From the NCBI RefSeq assembly GCF_030406405.1, contig NZ_JAUEPL010000023.1, positions 1 through 64,000 on the forward strand: a DNA stretch of 64,000 nucleotides, read 5' to 3'. The notes beneath the pieces were generated by a model. The model did not search any database, had not been told where the DNA came from, and saw only the letters and a program-made list of their open reading frames with translations. The position numbers and the translations under genes are program-made. This DNA is from Streptomyces ficellus. Its GTDB lineage: Bacteria > Actinomycetota > Actinomycetes > Streptomycetales > Streptomycetaceae. This document shows, one piece after another, positions 47,980 through 55,989 of this stretch (the stretch's first letter is position 1; every line of letters starts with the position of its first letter).

Positions 47980-50510
47980 CGGGCGGACACCCCTTCCAGG
48001 GTCAGGACCGTCAGGTCGGGCTTGATCTGGCCACGCTCCGGTACGAACTTCACCGAGGGGTCCGGTGCCTCCGGGGCGTTCACGAAGGAGACGAACCGGC
48101 GCAGCCGCTCCGGGTCGTTCAGCGTCTCGGCCCACTCGTCGCGGTAGGTGGCCACGTGCGCGGCCATCAGCGCCTCCAGCTCGTCGCACAGCCCGAGCTT
48201 GTCGTGCACGATCACATCGCGCAGATGCTCCAGGCCGCCCTCCAGCCGCTCCAGCCAGGCCGCCGTACGCTCCAGCCGGTCGGCGGTGCGGATGTAGAAC
48301 ATCAGGAACCGGTCGATCAGCCGGATCAGCTCCGCGTCCGACAGGTCCTGGGCGAGCAGGTCCGCGTGGCGCGGCGTGGCGCCGCCGTTCCCGCCGACGT
48401 ACAGGTTCCAGCCGTTCGCCGTGGCGATCACGCCGAAGTCCTTGGACTGGGCCTCCGCGCACTCCCGCGCGCAGCCCGACACCGCCGACTTGAGCTTGTG
48501 CGGGGCGCGCAGACCCCGGTAGCGCAGCTCCAGGTCGATGGCCATCTTGACCGAGTCCTGCACGCCGTAGCGGCACCAGGTCTGGCCCACGCACGACTTC
48601 ACCGTGCGCAGCGACTTGCCGTACGCGTGCCCCGACTCGAAGCCCGCGTCCACCAGCCGCGCCCAGATCGCCGGCAGCTGGTCGACCCGGGCGCCGAACA
48701 GGTCGATCCGCTGACCGCCCGTGATCTTGGTGTAGAGCCCGAAGTCGCGGGCGACCTCGCCGATCACGATCAGCTTGTCCGGGGTGATCTCCCCGCCCGG
48801 GATGCGCGGCACGATCGAGTACGAGCCGTTGCGCTGCATGTTCGCCAGGAAGTGGTCGTTGGTGTCCTGGAGGGCGGCCCGCTCGCCGTCGAGGATGTAC
48901 TCGTTGGTGAGGCTCGCCAGGATCGACGCCACGGCCGGCTTGCAGATCTCGCAGCCCTCGCCGCCGCGCGCCTCCGCACGGCCGTGCGAGTCGAGCAGCT
49001 GCGCGTAGGAGGTGAAGCGCATCGTGCGGACGATCTCGTACAGCTCACTGCGGGTGTACGAGAAGCAGCCGCACATCCCGCTGTCGGCCGGCTTCGGCAG
49101 CAGCTGCTGGATCACCTTCACGCAACTGCCGCAGCCCGTGCCCGCCTTGGTGCACTTCTTGACCTCGGGCAGCGAGGAACAGGCGCAGATGGCGCCCTTG
49201 GTGACGTTGTGGCAGGAGCAGATGATCGCGTCGTCGGGGAGCGAGGACGGGCCGAGGGCGACCGGAGCGCCGGCGCCGGCCGGCAGCACCAGCTGCTCGG
49301 GGGAGACCGGCGGCTTGGTGCCGGTCATCGGCCGCAGCATGCCGTACGACTCGGCGTCACCGACCAGCACGCCGCCCAGCAGGACGCCCTCCTGGTCCAC
49401 GACGAGCTTCTTGTAGATGCCGGAGCGGGAGTCGGAGTAGACGACGTCCAGGCAGTTCTCGGTGGTGCCGTGCGCGTCGCCGAAGGACGCCACGTCCACG
49501 CCGAGCAACTTGAGCTTGGTGGAGGTGTCGGCGCCGGTGAAGGTGGCACCAGCTGCTGCCGCCGCGGGGCCCGCCTCGTCCTCGGCGATCGCCGCGGCCG
49601 CCGTCAGCGCCATCTCGTAGCCCGGCGCGACCAGCCCGTACACCCGGCCGTCCGCCGCGAGCGCGCACTCGCCGATCGCGTACACGGCGGGGTCCGACGT
49701 ACGGCACCGCTCGTCGACCGCGATACCGCCGCGCTCGCCGACGCCCAGGCCGCAGTCGCGCGCCAGCTGGTCCCGGGGCCGTACGCCCGCCGAGAAGACC
49801 ACCATGTCGGTCGCGACCGTCGAACCGTCCGACAGGGCCATGCCCGTCACCGCGCCGTCCTCGGTGAGGACCTCCTGCGTGCCGGTGCCGGTGTGGACGA
49901 TGAGGCCCATGTTCTCGATGGTGCGCAGCAGCGCCGCGCCACCGCCCTCGTCCACCTGCACCGGCATCAGGCGCGGCGCGAACTCCACGATGTGCGTCTC
50001 CAGGCCCAGGCCCTTGAGCGCGCCCGCCGCCTCCAGACCGAGCAGCCCGCCGCCGACCACCGCGCCGGTCGCCGCCGTCTTGGCGTACTCCTCGATCGCG
50101 AGGAGGTCCTCGATCGTGCGGTAGACGAAGCACCCGGTCGCGTCCTTGCCCGGCACGGGAGGTACGAAGGGGTAGGAACCGGTCGCCAGGACGAGGGTGT
50201 CGTACGCGATCACCCGGCCGGCGCGCGAGGTCACCGTGCGCGCCTCGCGGTCGATGGTCTCGGCCGGGTCGTCCAGGTGGAGCTCGATGCCGTGCCGCGC
50301 CATGAAGCCGTCCTCGACCATGGACAGGTCGTCGGGCTTCTTGCCGTCGAAGTACGAGGTCAGCCGGACCCGGTCGTACGCGGGGCGGGGCTCTTCGCAC
50401 AGCACGACGATCCGCGCCCGCTCCGTGACGCCCCGGTCCGCGAGGGCTTCCAGGAAGCGCTGGCCGACCATGCCGTGGCCGACGAGGACGATTGTGGGCA
50501 TGTGGGCCAT
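47976..50510 (-). CDS. nirB: Assimilatory nitrite reductase large subunit NirB
   Basis: 844-aa NADH-dependent siroheme nitrite reductase reducing nitrite to ammonium. N-terminal FAD/NAD reductase (VLVGHGMVGQRFLEAL), BFD-type [2Fe-2S] region (CSCHNVTKGAIC...CGSCVKVIQQ), nitrite/sulfite-reductase domains with siroheme/4Fe-4S cysteines CVGQTWCRYG and SGCARECAE. ATG 50510 (MAHMPTIV) is chosen as GGAGG is 8 nt upstream. One base separates it from the upstream flavoprotein gene. Needs siroheme from the CbiX chelatase encoded further along. Confidence 0.95.
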   Translation of the reverse strand: MAHMPTIVLVGHGMVGQRFLEALADRGVTERARIVVLCEEPRPAYDRVRLTSYFDGKKPDDLSMVEDGFMARHGIELHLDDPAETIDREARTVTSRAGRVIAYDTLVLATGSYPFVPPVPGKDATGCFVYRTIEDLLAIEEYAKTAATGAVVGGGLLGLEAAGALKGLGLETHIVEFAPRLMPVQVDEGGGAALLRTIENMGLIVHTGTGTQEVLTEDGAVTGMALSDGSTVATDMVVFSAGVRPRDQLARDCGLGVGERGGIAVDERCRTSDPAVYAIGECALAADGRVYGLVAPGYEMALTAAAAIAEDEAGPAAAAAGATFTGADTSTKLKLLGVDVASFGDAHGTTENCLDVVYSDSRSGIYKKLVVDQEGVLLGGVLVGDAESYGMLRPMTGTKPPVSPEQLVLPAGAGAPVALGPSSLPDDAIICSCHNVTKGAICACSSLPEVKKCTKAGTGCGSCVKVIQQLLPKPADSGMCGCFSYTRSELYEIVRTMRFTSYAQLLDSHGRAEARGGEGCEICKPAVASILASLTNEYILDGERAALQDTNDHFLANMQRNGSYSIVPRIPGGEITPDKLIVIGEVARDFGLYTKITGGQRIDLFGARVDQLPAIWARLVDAGFESGHAYGKSLRTVKSCVGQTWCRYGVQDSVKMAIDLELRYRGLRAPHKLKSAVSGCARECAEAQSKDFGVIATANGWNLYVGGNGGATPRHADLLAQDLSDAELIRLIDRFLMFYIRTADRLERTAAWLERLEGGLEHLRDVIVHDKLGLCDELEALMAAHVATYRDEWAETLNDPERLRRFVSFVNAPEAPDPSVKFVPERGQIKPDLTVLTLEGVSAR

Positions 50511-50511
50511 T

Positions 50512-51705
50512 TCAGGAGCCTCCGTCATGGGTGAGCAGGTGGAGCAGGGGCGCTTCCGGAAGGGCCTCGTCGCCCTCCCAGGCCCGGGCGAGCGCCCCGA
50601 CCGCGCCGAGATCGCCGAGCAGGACGCCGCCGACGAGCCGGTCGCCGCGGACGACGACCTTGCGGTACGCGCCGCTGGTGGCGTCCGCCAGCTGCACGGT
50701 GTCGTCACCGGGCCGCGGCGTCGCCTCGCCGAACGCCGCCAGTTCGAGGGCGTCCATGCTGAGCCGGGTCAGCGCGCGGGTGCCCCGGTAGGCGCCGGTG
50801 CCGTGGCCGAGCACCCCGGCGAGGACGTCGGCCTGCTCCAGGGCGGCGCCGGCCAGCCCGTAGAGCCGGCCGTCGTGCTCGGCGCAGTCGCCGATGGCGT
50901 GGATGTACGGGTCGGAGGTACGCAGCTGGTCGTCCACGACGATCCCGCGCCGCACGTCCAGGCCCGCCTCCAGGGCGAGGCCCACGCGCGGGCGCACCCC
51001 GCAGGCGATGACGACGATGTCCGCGTCGAGGACGAAGCCGTCCGCGAGTTCCACCGCCTCGACGGCGTCGCCGGCGCAGCGCAGGCCGCGCACCCGGCAC
51101 TCGGTGTGGACCTCCACACCCAGGTCCGCCTCCAGATGGCGGCGCAGGATCGCGGACGCGTTCGCGTCGAGCTGACGCTCCATCAGGTGCTCGCCCTGCT
51201 GGGCCAGCATCACCTCGGCACCCCGGGCCGCCAGCGCGCGGGCCGCCGACACGCCCAGCAGGCCGCCGCCGATCACCACCGCCCGCACCCCGGGGGCCAC
51301 CAGCGCGTCCAGCGCCAGGCAGTCGTCGAGCGTCCGGAACGCGTGCACCCCGGCCGGCAGCCGGTCACCGCCGCCGGGCCCGCCCAGGCCGCGCAGCGGC
51401 GGCAGCACCGGGTTCGAGCCGGTGGCCAGGACCAGCCGGTCGTATGCGAACGCCTCGCCGCCCGCGCAGTGCACCACCCGGGCCTCCCGGTCGATGCCGC
51501 TCACCCGCACTCCGCGCCGCACCGCGCCGTCGCGGGGCGACGGCAGGGCGATGACCTCGGGCCCGTACCGCCCGGCCAGGACGTCCGCGAGCAGCACCCG
51601 GTTGTAGGGGGCGTGCGGCTCCTCGCCGAGCAGGGTGACGGGCAGCCGCTCGGCGAGGCGCGCCCCCGCCGTACCGCCGCCGACCACCACGATGCGTGAA
51701 CTCAT
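50512..51705 (-). CDS. FAD/NAD-dependent oxidoreductase of the nirB operon
   Basis: 397-aa flavoprotein related to the N-terminal third of NirB and to ferredoxin/rubredoxin reductases. FAD motif SSRIVVVGGGTAGARLAERL, NAD motif AVVIGGGLLGVSAARALAARGAEVML, and VIACGVRPRVGLALEAG. It lies directly upstream of nirB in the same operon, and Streptomyces nir loci commonly have it; likely an electron donor for nitrite or nitrate reduction, though this is inference. Confidence 0.88.
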   Translation of the reverse strand: MSSRIVVVGGGTAGARLAERLPVTLLGEEPHAPYNRVLLADVLAGRYGPEVIALPSPRDGAVRRGVRVSGIDREARVVHCAGGEAFAYDRLVLATGSNPVLPPLRGLGGPGGGDRLPAGVHAFRTLDDCLALDALVAPGVRAVVIGGGLLGVSAARALAARGAEVMLAQQGEHLMERQLDANASAILRRHLEADLGVEVHTECRVRGLRCAGDAVEAVELADGFVLDADIVVIACGVRPRVGLALEAGLDVRRGIVVDDQLRTSDPYIHAIGDCAEHDGRLYGLAGAALEQADVLAGVLGHGTGAYRGTRALTRLSMDALELAAFGEATPRPGDDTVQLADATSGAYRKVVVRGDRLVGGVLLGDLGAVGALARAWEGDEALPEAPLLHLLTHDGGS

Positions 51706-51728
51706 GCTCAGCAGCGTGCGTCGGCGGT

Positions 51729-51755
51729 GTTACCCGGCCGCATCCCTATTGTTTC
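51729..51755 (-). promoter_or_regulatory. Candidate GlnR site before the nir operon
   Basis: GTTAC (51729-51733) and GTTTC (51751-51755) are separated by 17 nt, the correct register for outer half-sites of the GlnR GTNAC/GAAAC array (5-mers every 11 bp). The middle 5-mer is poor. Confidence 0.45.
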
Positions 51756-51894
51756 GGGCACGGAAAGCTGCCCTCAGCACGTGGCCGTACGAGCGGTGAG
51801 CACGTCGCGGGAGGCGGCGTGGGAAGCTCAGGGCAGGCTCAAGTCTTCCGCGTTCCGTGGACGGCACACCAATCGCGTCCCTAGGGTCGCGAGC

Positions 51895-52677
51895 ATGCCC
51901 GACATATCGCTGACCACCCTCCTCTTTCTCTGCGCGGCCGCGCTCGTCGCCGGCTGGATCGACGCCGTGGTCGGCGGCGGCGGGCTGCTGCTCCTGCCCG
52001 CGCTGCTGCTCGGCCTGCCGCACGTGTCGACCGCCCACATCCTCGGCACCAACAAGGCGGTCGCCATCGTCGGCACGACGGGCGCCGCCGTGACATACGT
52101 ACGCAGGGCGCCGGTGCGCGTGCCGGTGCGGACGGCGGTACGGATCGGGCTGGCGGCCCTGGCCGGGTCGATGGGCGGCGCCTTCTTCGCCGCCGGGATC
52201 AGCAGCGAGGTGCTGCGGCCGGTGATCATGGTGGTGCTGCTGGGCGTGGCGGCGTTCGTGATGCTGCGGCCGTCCTTCGGTACGGGTGAGGCGAAGGGGC
52301 CCGCGACCCGGGCCCGCGTCGTCGCGGCGATCGTGCTCGTGGGCGGCGGGATCGGCTTCTACGACGGGCTGTTCGGGCCCGGGACGGGAACGTTCCTGGT
52401 CCTGGCGCTCACCGCCGTGCTCCATCTGGACCTGGTGACCGCGTCGGCCACGGCCAAGATCGTGAACGTGTGCACCAACGCGGGGGCGCTGGCGATGTTC
52501 GCCTACCAGGGAACGGTGCTGTGGCAACTGGCGGCGGTGATGGCGGTGTTCAACCTGGCGGGCGGGATGCTGGGCGCGCGGATGGCGCTGCGCAAGGGCG
52601 CGGAGTTCGTGCGCGGGGTGCTGCTGGTGGTGGTGTTCTCGCTGGTCGCGAAGCTCGCGTTCGACCAGTGGTACTAG
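51895..52677 (+). CDS. TauE/SafE family (TSUP) membrane permease
   Basis: 260 aa with about eight hydrophobic helices. MPDISLTTLLFLCAAALVAGWIDAVVGGGGLLLLPALLLG is the N-terminal repeat and GGGIGFYDGLFGPGTGTFLVL the second. TSUP transporters move sulfite, sulfoacetate or organic anions. ATG 51895 chosen. It is next to the nir genes but has no proven link; nitrite or sulfite export is possible. Confidence 0.87.
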   Translation: MPDISLTTLLFLCAAALVAGWIDAVVGGGGLLLLPALLLGLPHVSTAHILGTNKAVAIVGTTGAAVTYVRRAPVRVPVRTAVRIGLAALAGSMGGAFFAAGISSEVLRPVIMVVLLGVAAFVMLRPSFGTGEAKGPATRARVVAAIVLVGGGIGFYDGLFGPGTGTFLVLALTAVLHLDLVTASATAKIVNVCTNAGALAMFAYQGTVLWQLAAVMAVFNLAGGMLGARMALRKGAEFVRGVLLVVVFSLVAKLAFDQWY

Positions 52678-52679
52678 TC

Positions 52680-52773
52680 GTGTCCGCAAAGTCCCGTCTG
52701 CCCGTCGACGCCTGGCACGCACCAGACGCCGCCAGGCCCGCCCTGCGGGCGGACGACGCTACTTTGCGGAAAC
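52680..52773. repeat. Structured inverted-repeat element
   Basis: 94-bp block with a 19-bp imperfect terminal inverted repeat (GTGTCCGCAAAGTCCCGTC with 16 of 19 pairing at the right end), an inner GCCTGGC/GCCAGGC stem and a perfect GCCCGC-CCT-GCGGGC hairpin. Sits between convergent genes: a fold-back repeat, miniature element or elaborate terminator. Confidence 0.85.
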
Positions 52774-52786
52774 TCCCCAGGAGTTG

Positions 52787-53452
52787 CTAGGCATCCGTAC
52801 GGGACCCGATGAGGTGGGCGTAGGCGACGACATTGCCCTGGTAGCCGGTCTTCTTGTCGAACGTGCCGCCGCAGGTGATCAGCCGTAGCTCGGCGCGGTC
52901 GGCCGGTCCGTACACCTTCCGGTCGGGGAAGTCCTCGTTCTCGTACACCTCGATCGCGTCGATCGTGAAGACCGCGGTCCGGCCGTCGCGGCGGGTGACC
53001 TCGACGCGGTGGCCCTTCTTGAGGGCGCCGAGCGCGTAGAAGACGGCGGGGCCCTCGGCGTTGTCGACATGGCCGGCCAGGATCGCCGTGCCCTTGGCGC
53101 CGGGCGGGGTGCCGTCCTGGTACCAGCCGGCGATGTCGGGGTTCCCCACGGGCGGGACCTCCAGGCTGCCGTCGCCGGCCAGGCCGAGGCGCATGACCGG
53201 GGCGTCGACGCCGATGTCGGGGATGCGGACGCGGACCGGGGCGGAGGGCGGCAGGGGAGCGGCGGCCGCGTCGGTGTGCTGGTGGGGGCCGGCGGCGAAG
53301 GCCTCGGCGGCGGAGGGGACGGGCGGGGTCACTTCGGCGGAGCCGTTCTGCACCAGCCAGAGGCCGGCGCACGCGGCGATCGCTATGCCCCAGCCCTTGC
53401 CCCTGGCCTTCCCCGTCGCCTCCCCCTGTCCCTGGCTCATGGTGTCGGTCAT
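52787..53452 (-). CDS. Class F sortase
   Basis: 221-aa sortase. TM anchor after MTDTMSQG (KGWGIAIAACAGLWLV), catalytic His in ILAGHVDN and catalytic Cys in LRLITCGGTFD. The usual downstream Arg of other sortases is not evident at the expected place (GYQGNVVAYAHL), although several class F proteins look like this. It is 102 bp downstream of a secreted protein gene in the same direction, a probable substrate or partner. Confidence 0.88.
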   Translation of the reverse strand: MTDTMSQGQGEATGKARGKGWGIAIAACAGLWLVQNGSAEVTPPVPSAAEAFAAGPHQHTDAAAAPLPPSAPVRVRIPDIGVDAPVMRLGLAGDGSLEVPPVGNPDIAGWYQDGTPPGAKGTAILAGHVDNAEGPAVFYALGALKKGHRVEVTRRDGRTAVFTIDAIEVYENEDFPDRKVYGPADRAELRLITCGGTFDKKTGYQGNVVAYAHLIGSRTDA

Positions 53453-53554
53453 GGCTGCCCTCGCGGGAGAGTGGGGCTCCCCGCCCGCGCCGCGGTCTCG
53501 GGGACACACGCGGCGGGGGCGGGGAGCGGGACGGGGTGACGGGGACGGACCCCG

Positions 53555-54154
53555 TCAGCTGCCCTGCGCGCCGCTCGCCCGGCGGCGCAGGAGCCAGACC
53601 CCGCCGGCGGCGGACGCGGCCAGTACGGCCACTCCCGCCGCGATCTGAGTGGTGTCCGGGCCGACACTGCCGCCCACGCCGGTCTTCACATGGCCGCTGG
53701 GGAGGTGGCCGCCCGTGCCGCCCTGCTCGTGGCCGCCCGTGCCGCCGGAGTCGTGCCCGCCCGTGTCACGGCCGCCCGTGTCGTGTCCGCCGCCACCGCT
53801 GTGCTTGACGACCAGGTCACCGCTGGCCGCCTTGCCGTTGTCGCAGGCCACGGCGATGGCGTAGGTGCCCGGCTTGATGTGGGCGGGCACCTTGAACTGG
53901 CCGACCGCGACCTCCTTGTGGGTGCCCGGCGACAGCTTGAACTCGCCGGCGCCGAGGGACGCCGCGTCGCCCACACCGCGGCCCTTCTTGCCGCAGGCGG
54001 TCGTGTTGACCGTGACGGTGTCGCCCGGGGCGGCGGGGGACGGGTACACCTCCAGCGTCCCGAAGTCACCGGCGTACGCGGCGGGCGAGGCGAGGGCGCC
54101 GAGCGAGGCGACCGCCAGCGCGGTACCGGTCAGCAGGCGGGCAGTGGTGCGCAT
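53555..54154 (-). CDS. Secreted His/Gly-rich cell-surface protein
   Basis: 199 aa. Sec signal peptide (MRTTARLLTGTALAVASLGALASPAAYA), an Ig-like domain (LEVYPSPAAPGDTVTVNTTACGKKG) with two cysteines, a His/Asp/Gly-rich linker (GGHDTGGRDTGGHDSGG repeats) and a C-terminal hydrophobic segment ending LLRRRASG. The pre-membrane motif is GSVGPDTTQIAAG, not LPxTG. The topology and the sortase next door suggest anchoring. Confidence 0.82.
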   Translation of the reverse strand: MRTTARLLTGTALAVASLGALASPAAYAGDFGTLEVYPSPAAPGDTVTVNTTACGKKGRGVGDAASLGAGEFKLSPGTHKEVAVGQFKVPAHIKPGTYAIAVACDNGKAASGDLVVKHSGGGGHDTGGRDTGGHDSGGTGGHEQGGTGGHLPSGHVKTGVGGSVGPDTTQIAAGVAVLAASAAGGVWLLRRRASGAQGS

Positions 54155-54446
54155 GGGGGTCCTCCGGGGGCGCGCTACGGGTGGGTGTCCTGGGGGTCCT
54201 TGTACCTACGTCCCATGGGTAAGGCCGCGGTGGCCGCGCCCGCCTGCTGAAGCCCCATCAGATCGGCCCGTCCTGGCCGGCGCGCGGCCCGGGACCTGCG
54301 GCGTCACCGCAGGTCAGCCGCACCACCCCGGCGGCGCGGTGGCCCTTGGCAGCGCCCCGCCCCGAATGGGTGACCTCGGTCCTCGGTCAGGCGGTCTTCC
54401 GTGGCGCAGCGGGCGGGACGGGTCATGGTTACTCACCACCGCTTGA
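54155..54446. other. Gap upstream of the FMN reductase
   Basis: Roughly 290 bp of non-coding sequence before the SoxR box: no gene and no obvious hairpin apart from low-quality GC stems. Promoter of the divergent secreted-protein gene presumably lies in the left part. Confidence 0.5.
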
Positions 54447-54464
54447 CCTGAACCTTTGTTGAGG
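54443..54464 (+). promoter_or_regulatory. SoxR box and -35 before the FMN reductase
   Basis: CCTGAAC-CTTT-GTTGAGG (54447-54464), 18-bp dyad with one mismatch in 7-bp arms, overlapping TTGACC (54443-54448, -35). The SoxR consensus is CCTCAAGTTAACTTGAGG. MerR-type position between -35 and -10. Confidence 0.75.
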
Positions 54465-54480
54465 TACCAAGGTCTTCCGC

Positions 54481-55077
54481 ATGGACACCACGACCACGCG
54501 TCTCAAGCTCGCCGTCATCGTCGCAAGCAACCGTCAGGGCCGCTTCGGGCCCGCCATCGCCGACTGGTTCCTCTCCCACACCGCCCAGCACACCGACTTC
54601 GCCGTCGACGTCATCGACCTCGGCGACCCCGGCACCGACCTGCCCACCGCCCTCTCGCACGACCCCGCTCCCGCCGTCCGCGACCGGCTCGCCACGATCA
54701 GCCCCACGCTGGCCGGCGCTGACGCCTTCGTCGTCCTCACCCCCGAGTACAACCACTCCTTCCCCGCCGCCATCAAGAACCTCATCGACTGGCACGTCAC
54801 CGAATGGCAGGCCAAGCCCGTCGGCTTCGTCTCCTACGGCGGCATGTCCGGCGGTCTGCGCGCCGTCGAGCAACTGCGCCAGGTCTTCGCCGAGATGCAC
54901 GCCGTCACCATCCGCGACACCGTCTCCTTCCACAATGCCCACGGCCACTTCGACGAGACGGGCCGGCACAAGGACCCCACCCGCCCCGACGCCGCCGCCA
55001 AGACGATGCTCGACCAGCTCGCCTGGTGGGCGCTGGCCCTGCGCGAGGCCAAGTCCGTCCGCCCGTACACGGGCTGA
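54481..55077 (+). CDS. NAD(P)H-dependent FMN reductase, SoxR-regulated type
   Basis: 198-aa flavodoxin-like reductase. FMN-phosphate motif VIVASNRQGRFG, TPEYNHSFPAAIKNLID and VGFVSYGGMSGG. Family members reduce FMN, quinones or azo compounds. A reductase of this kind is a known SoxR target in S. coelicolor (from memory), and the SoxR box 17 bp before the ATG supports the same regulation here; redox-active compounds would induce it. The short leader suggests a promoter very close to the start. Confidence 0.88.
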   Translation: MDTTTTRLKLAVIVASNRQGRFGPAIADWFLSHTAQHTDFAVDVIDLGDPGTDLPTALSHDPAPAVRDRLATISPTLAGADAFVVLTPEYNHSFPAAIKNLIDWHVTEWQAKPVGFVSYGGMSGGLRAVEQLRQVFAEMHAVTIRDTVSFHNAHGHFDETGRHKDPTRPDAAAKTMLDQLAWWALALREAKSVRPYTG

Positions 55078-55174
55078 ACGCACGAGGGCGGCCGCCGGCG
55101 GCGGGCGGTGCGTACGCTCGGTGGTGGGCGGCGCAGCTCGCCGCGGTGGCCCGACTGGTGGAGGAGAGTGGAGC

Positions 55175-55498
55175 GTGACCCTGGCCCTGACCGTACTCAC
55201 CACGACCGACAGCGCCGAGAAGGCCGAGGAGCTGGCGCGTGGCGCGGTGGAGGCGCGGCTCGCCGCGTGCGCGCAGATCTCCGGCCCCGTCACCTCGGTC
55301 TACCACTGGAAGAACGCCATCGAGACGAGCCAGGAGTGGCAGGTCTTCTTCAAGACGACGGAGGCCTGCTACGACACGCTGGAGGCGCACATCGCCCGCG
55401 TGCACGACTACGACACACCGGAGATCCTCGCGCTGCCGGTGGTGCGGGGGAGCGCGGCCTATCTGGCGTGGCTGGCGGAGGAGACGTCGGCAGGGTGA
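55175..55498 (+). CDS. cutA: CutA-family divalent cation tolerance protein
   Basis: 107-aa trimeric CutA1-like protein. TTTDSAEKAEELARGAVEARLAACAQI and TSVYHWKNAIETSQEWQVFFKT match the family. The His- and Asp-rich YDTPEILALPV end is standard. GTG 55175 follows GGAGGAGA. Stop overlaps the next GTG (GTGA). Confidence 0.92.
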   Translation: MTLALTVLTTTDSAEKAEELARGAVEARLAACAQISGPVTSVYHWKNAIETSQEWQVFFKTTEACYDTLEAHIARVHDYDTPEILALPVVRGSAAYLAWLAEETSAG

Positions 55499-55989
55499 GC
55501 GAACGTCCGTTCTTCGTGTACGGGACGCTGCGTCACGGCGAGCGCAACCACGAGGCGTTCCTCCGGGGCCGTACGGCGGCGCAGGAGCCGGCGCGACTGG
55601 CCGGCGCCCTGCTGTACGACGGCCCCGGCCACCCGTACGCGGTCCGGGGCGCGGGTGAGGTGCACGGCGAGCTGGTGACGGCGGTGCCCGGCTCGTACGA
55701 CACCCTGCTGTCCGTACTGGACGGCCTGGAGGGGTTCCTCGGCCCAGGCCACCCGCTCAATCTGTACGAGCGGGAGGTCGGGGACGTGGTGCGGCTACGG
55801 GACGGGGCGGCCGTGAAGGCGTGGGTCTACGTCGCCGCCGCGAGCGTGAGGCCCGGGCCGCTCATCGCGGGCGGGGACTGGCTCAGCCGCCGGCCGCCCG
55901 GCCCGCCGCCTGGTCCGCCGCCCGGCCCGCGCCCGGTGCCTGGCCCCCCGCACGGGCCGCCGCCTCCAGGCGTACCGCGCACACCTTGA
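55495..55989 (+). CDS. Gamma-glutamylcyclotransferase-like protein (GGCT/AIG2)
   Basis: 164 aa. FFVYGTLRHGERNH is the GGCT/AIG2 signature, with the catalytic Glu in the later VLDGLEGFLG region. The last 30 residues are a Pro/Gly-rich tail antisense to the end of nasA, which may be real or a readthrough of an eroded stop. GTG 55495 overlaps the cutA stop. Confidence 0.82.
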   Translation: MSERPFFVYGTLRHGERNHEAFLRGRTAAQEPARLAGALLYDGPGHPYAVRGAGEVHGELVTAVPGSYDTLLSVLDGLEGFLGPGHPLNLYEREVGDVVRLRDGAAVKAWVYVAAASVRPGPLIAGGDWLSRRPPGPPPGPPPGPRPVPGPPHGPPPPGVPRTP

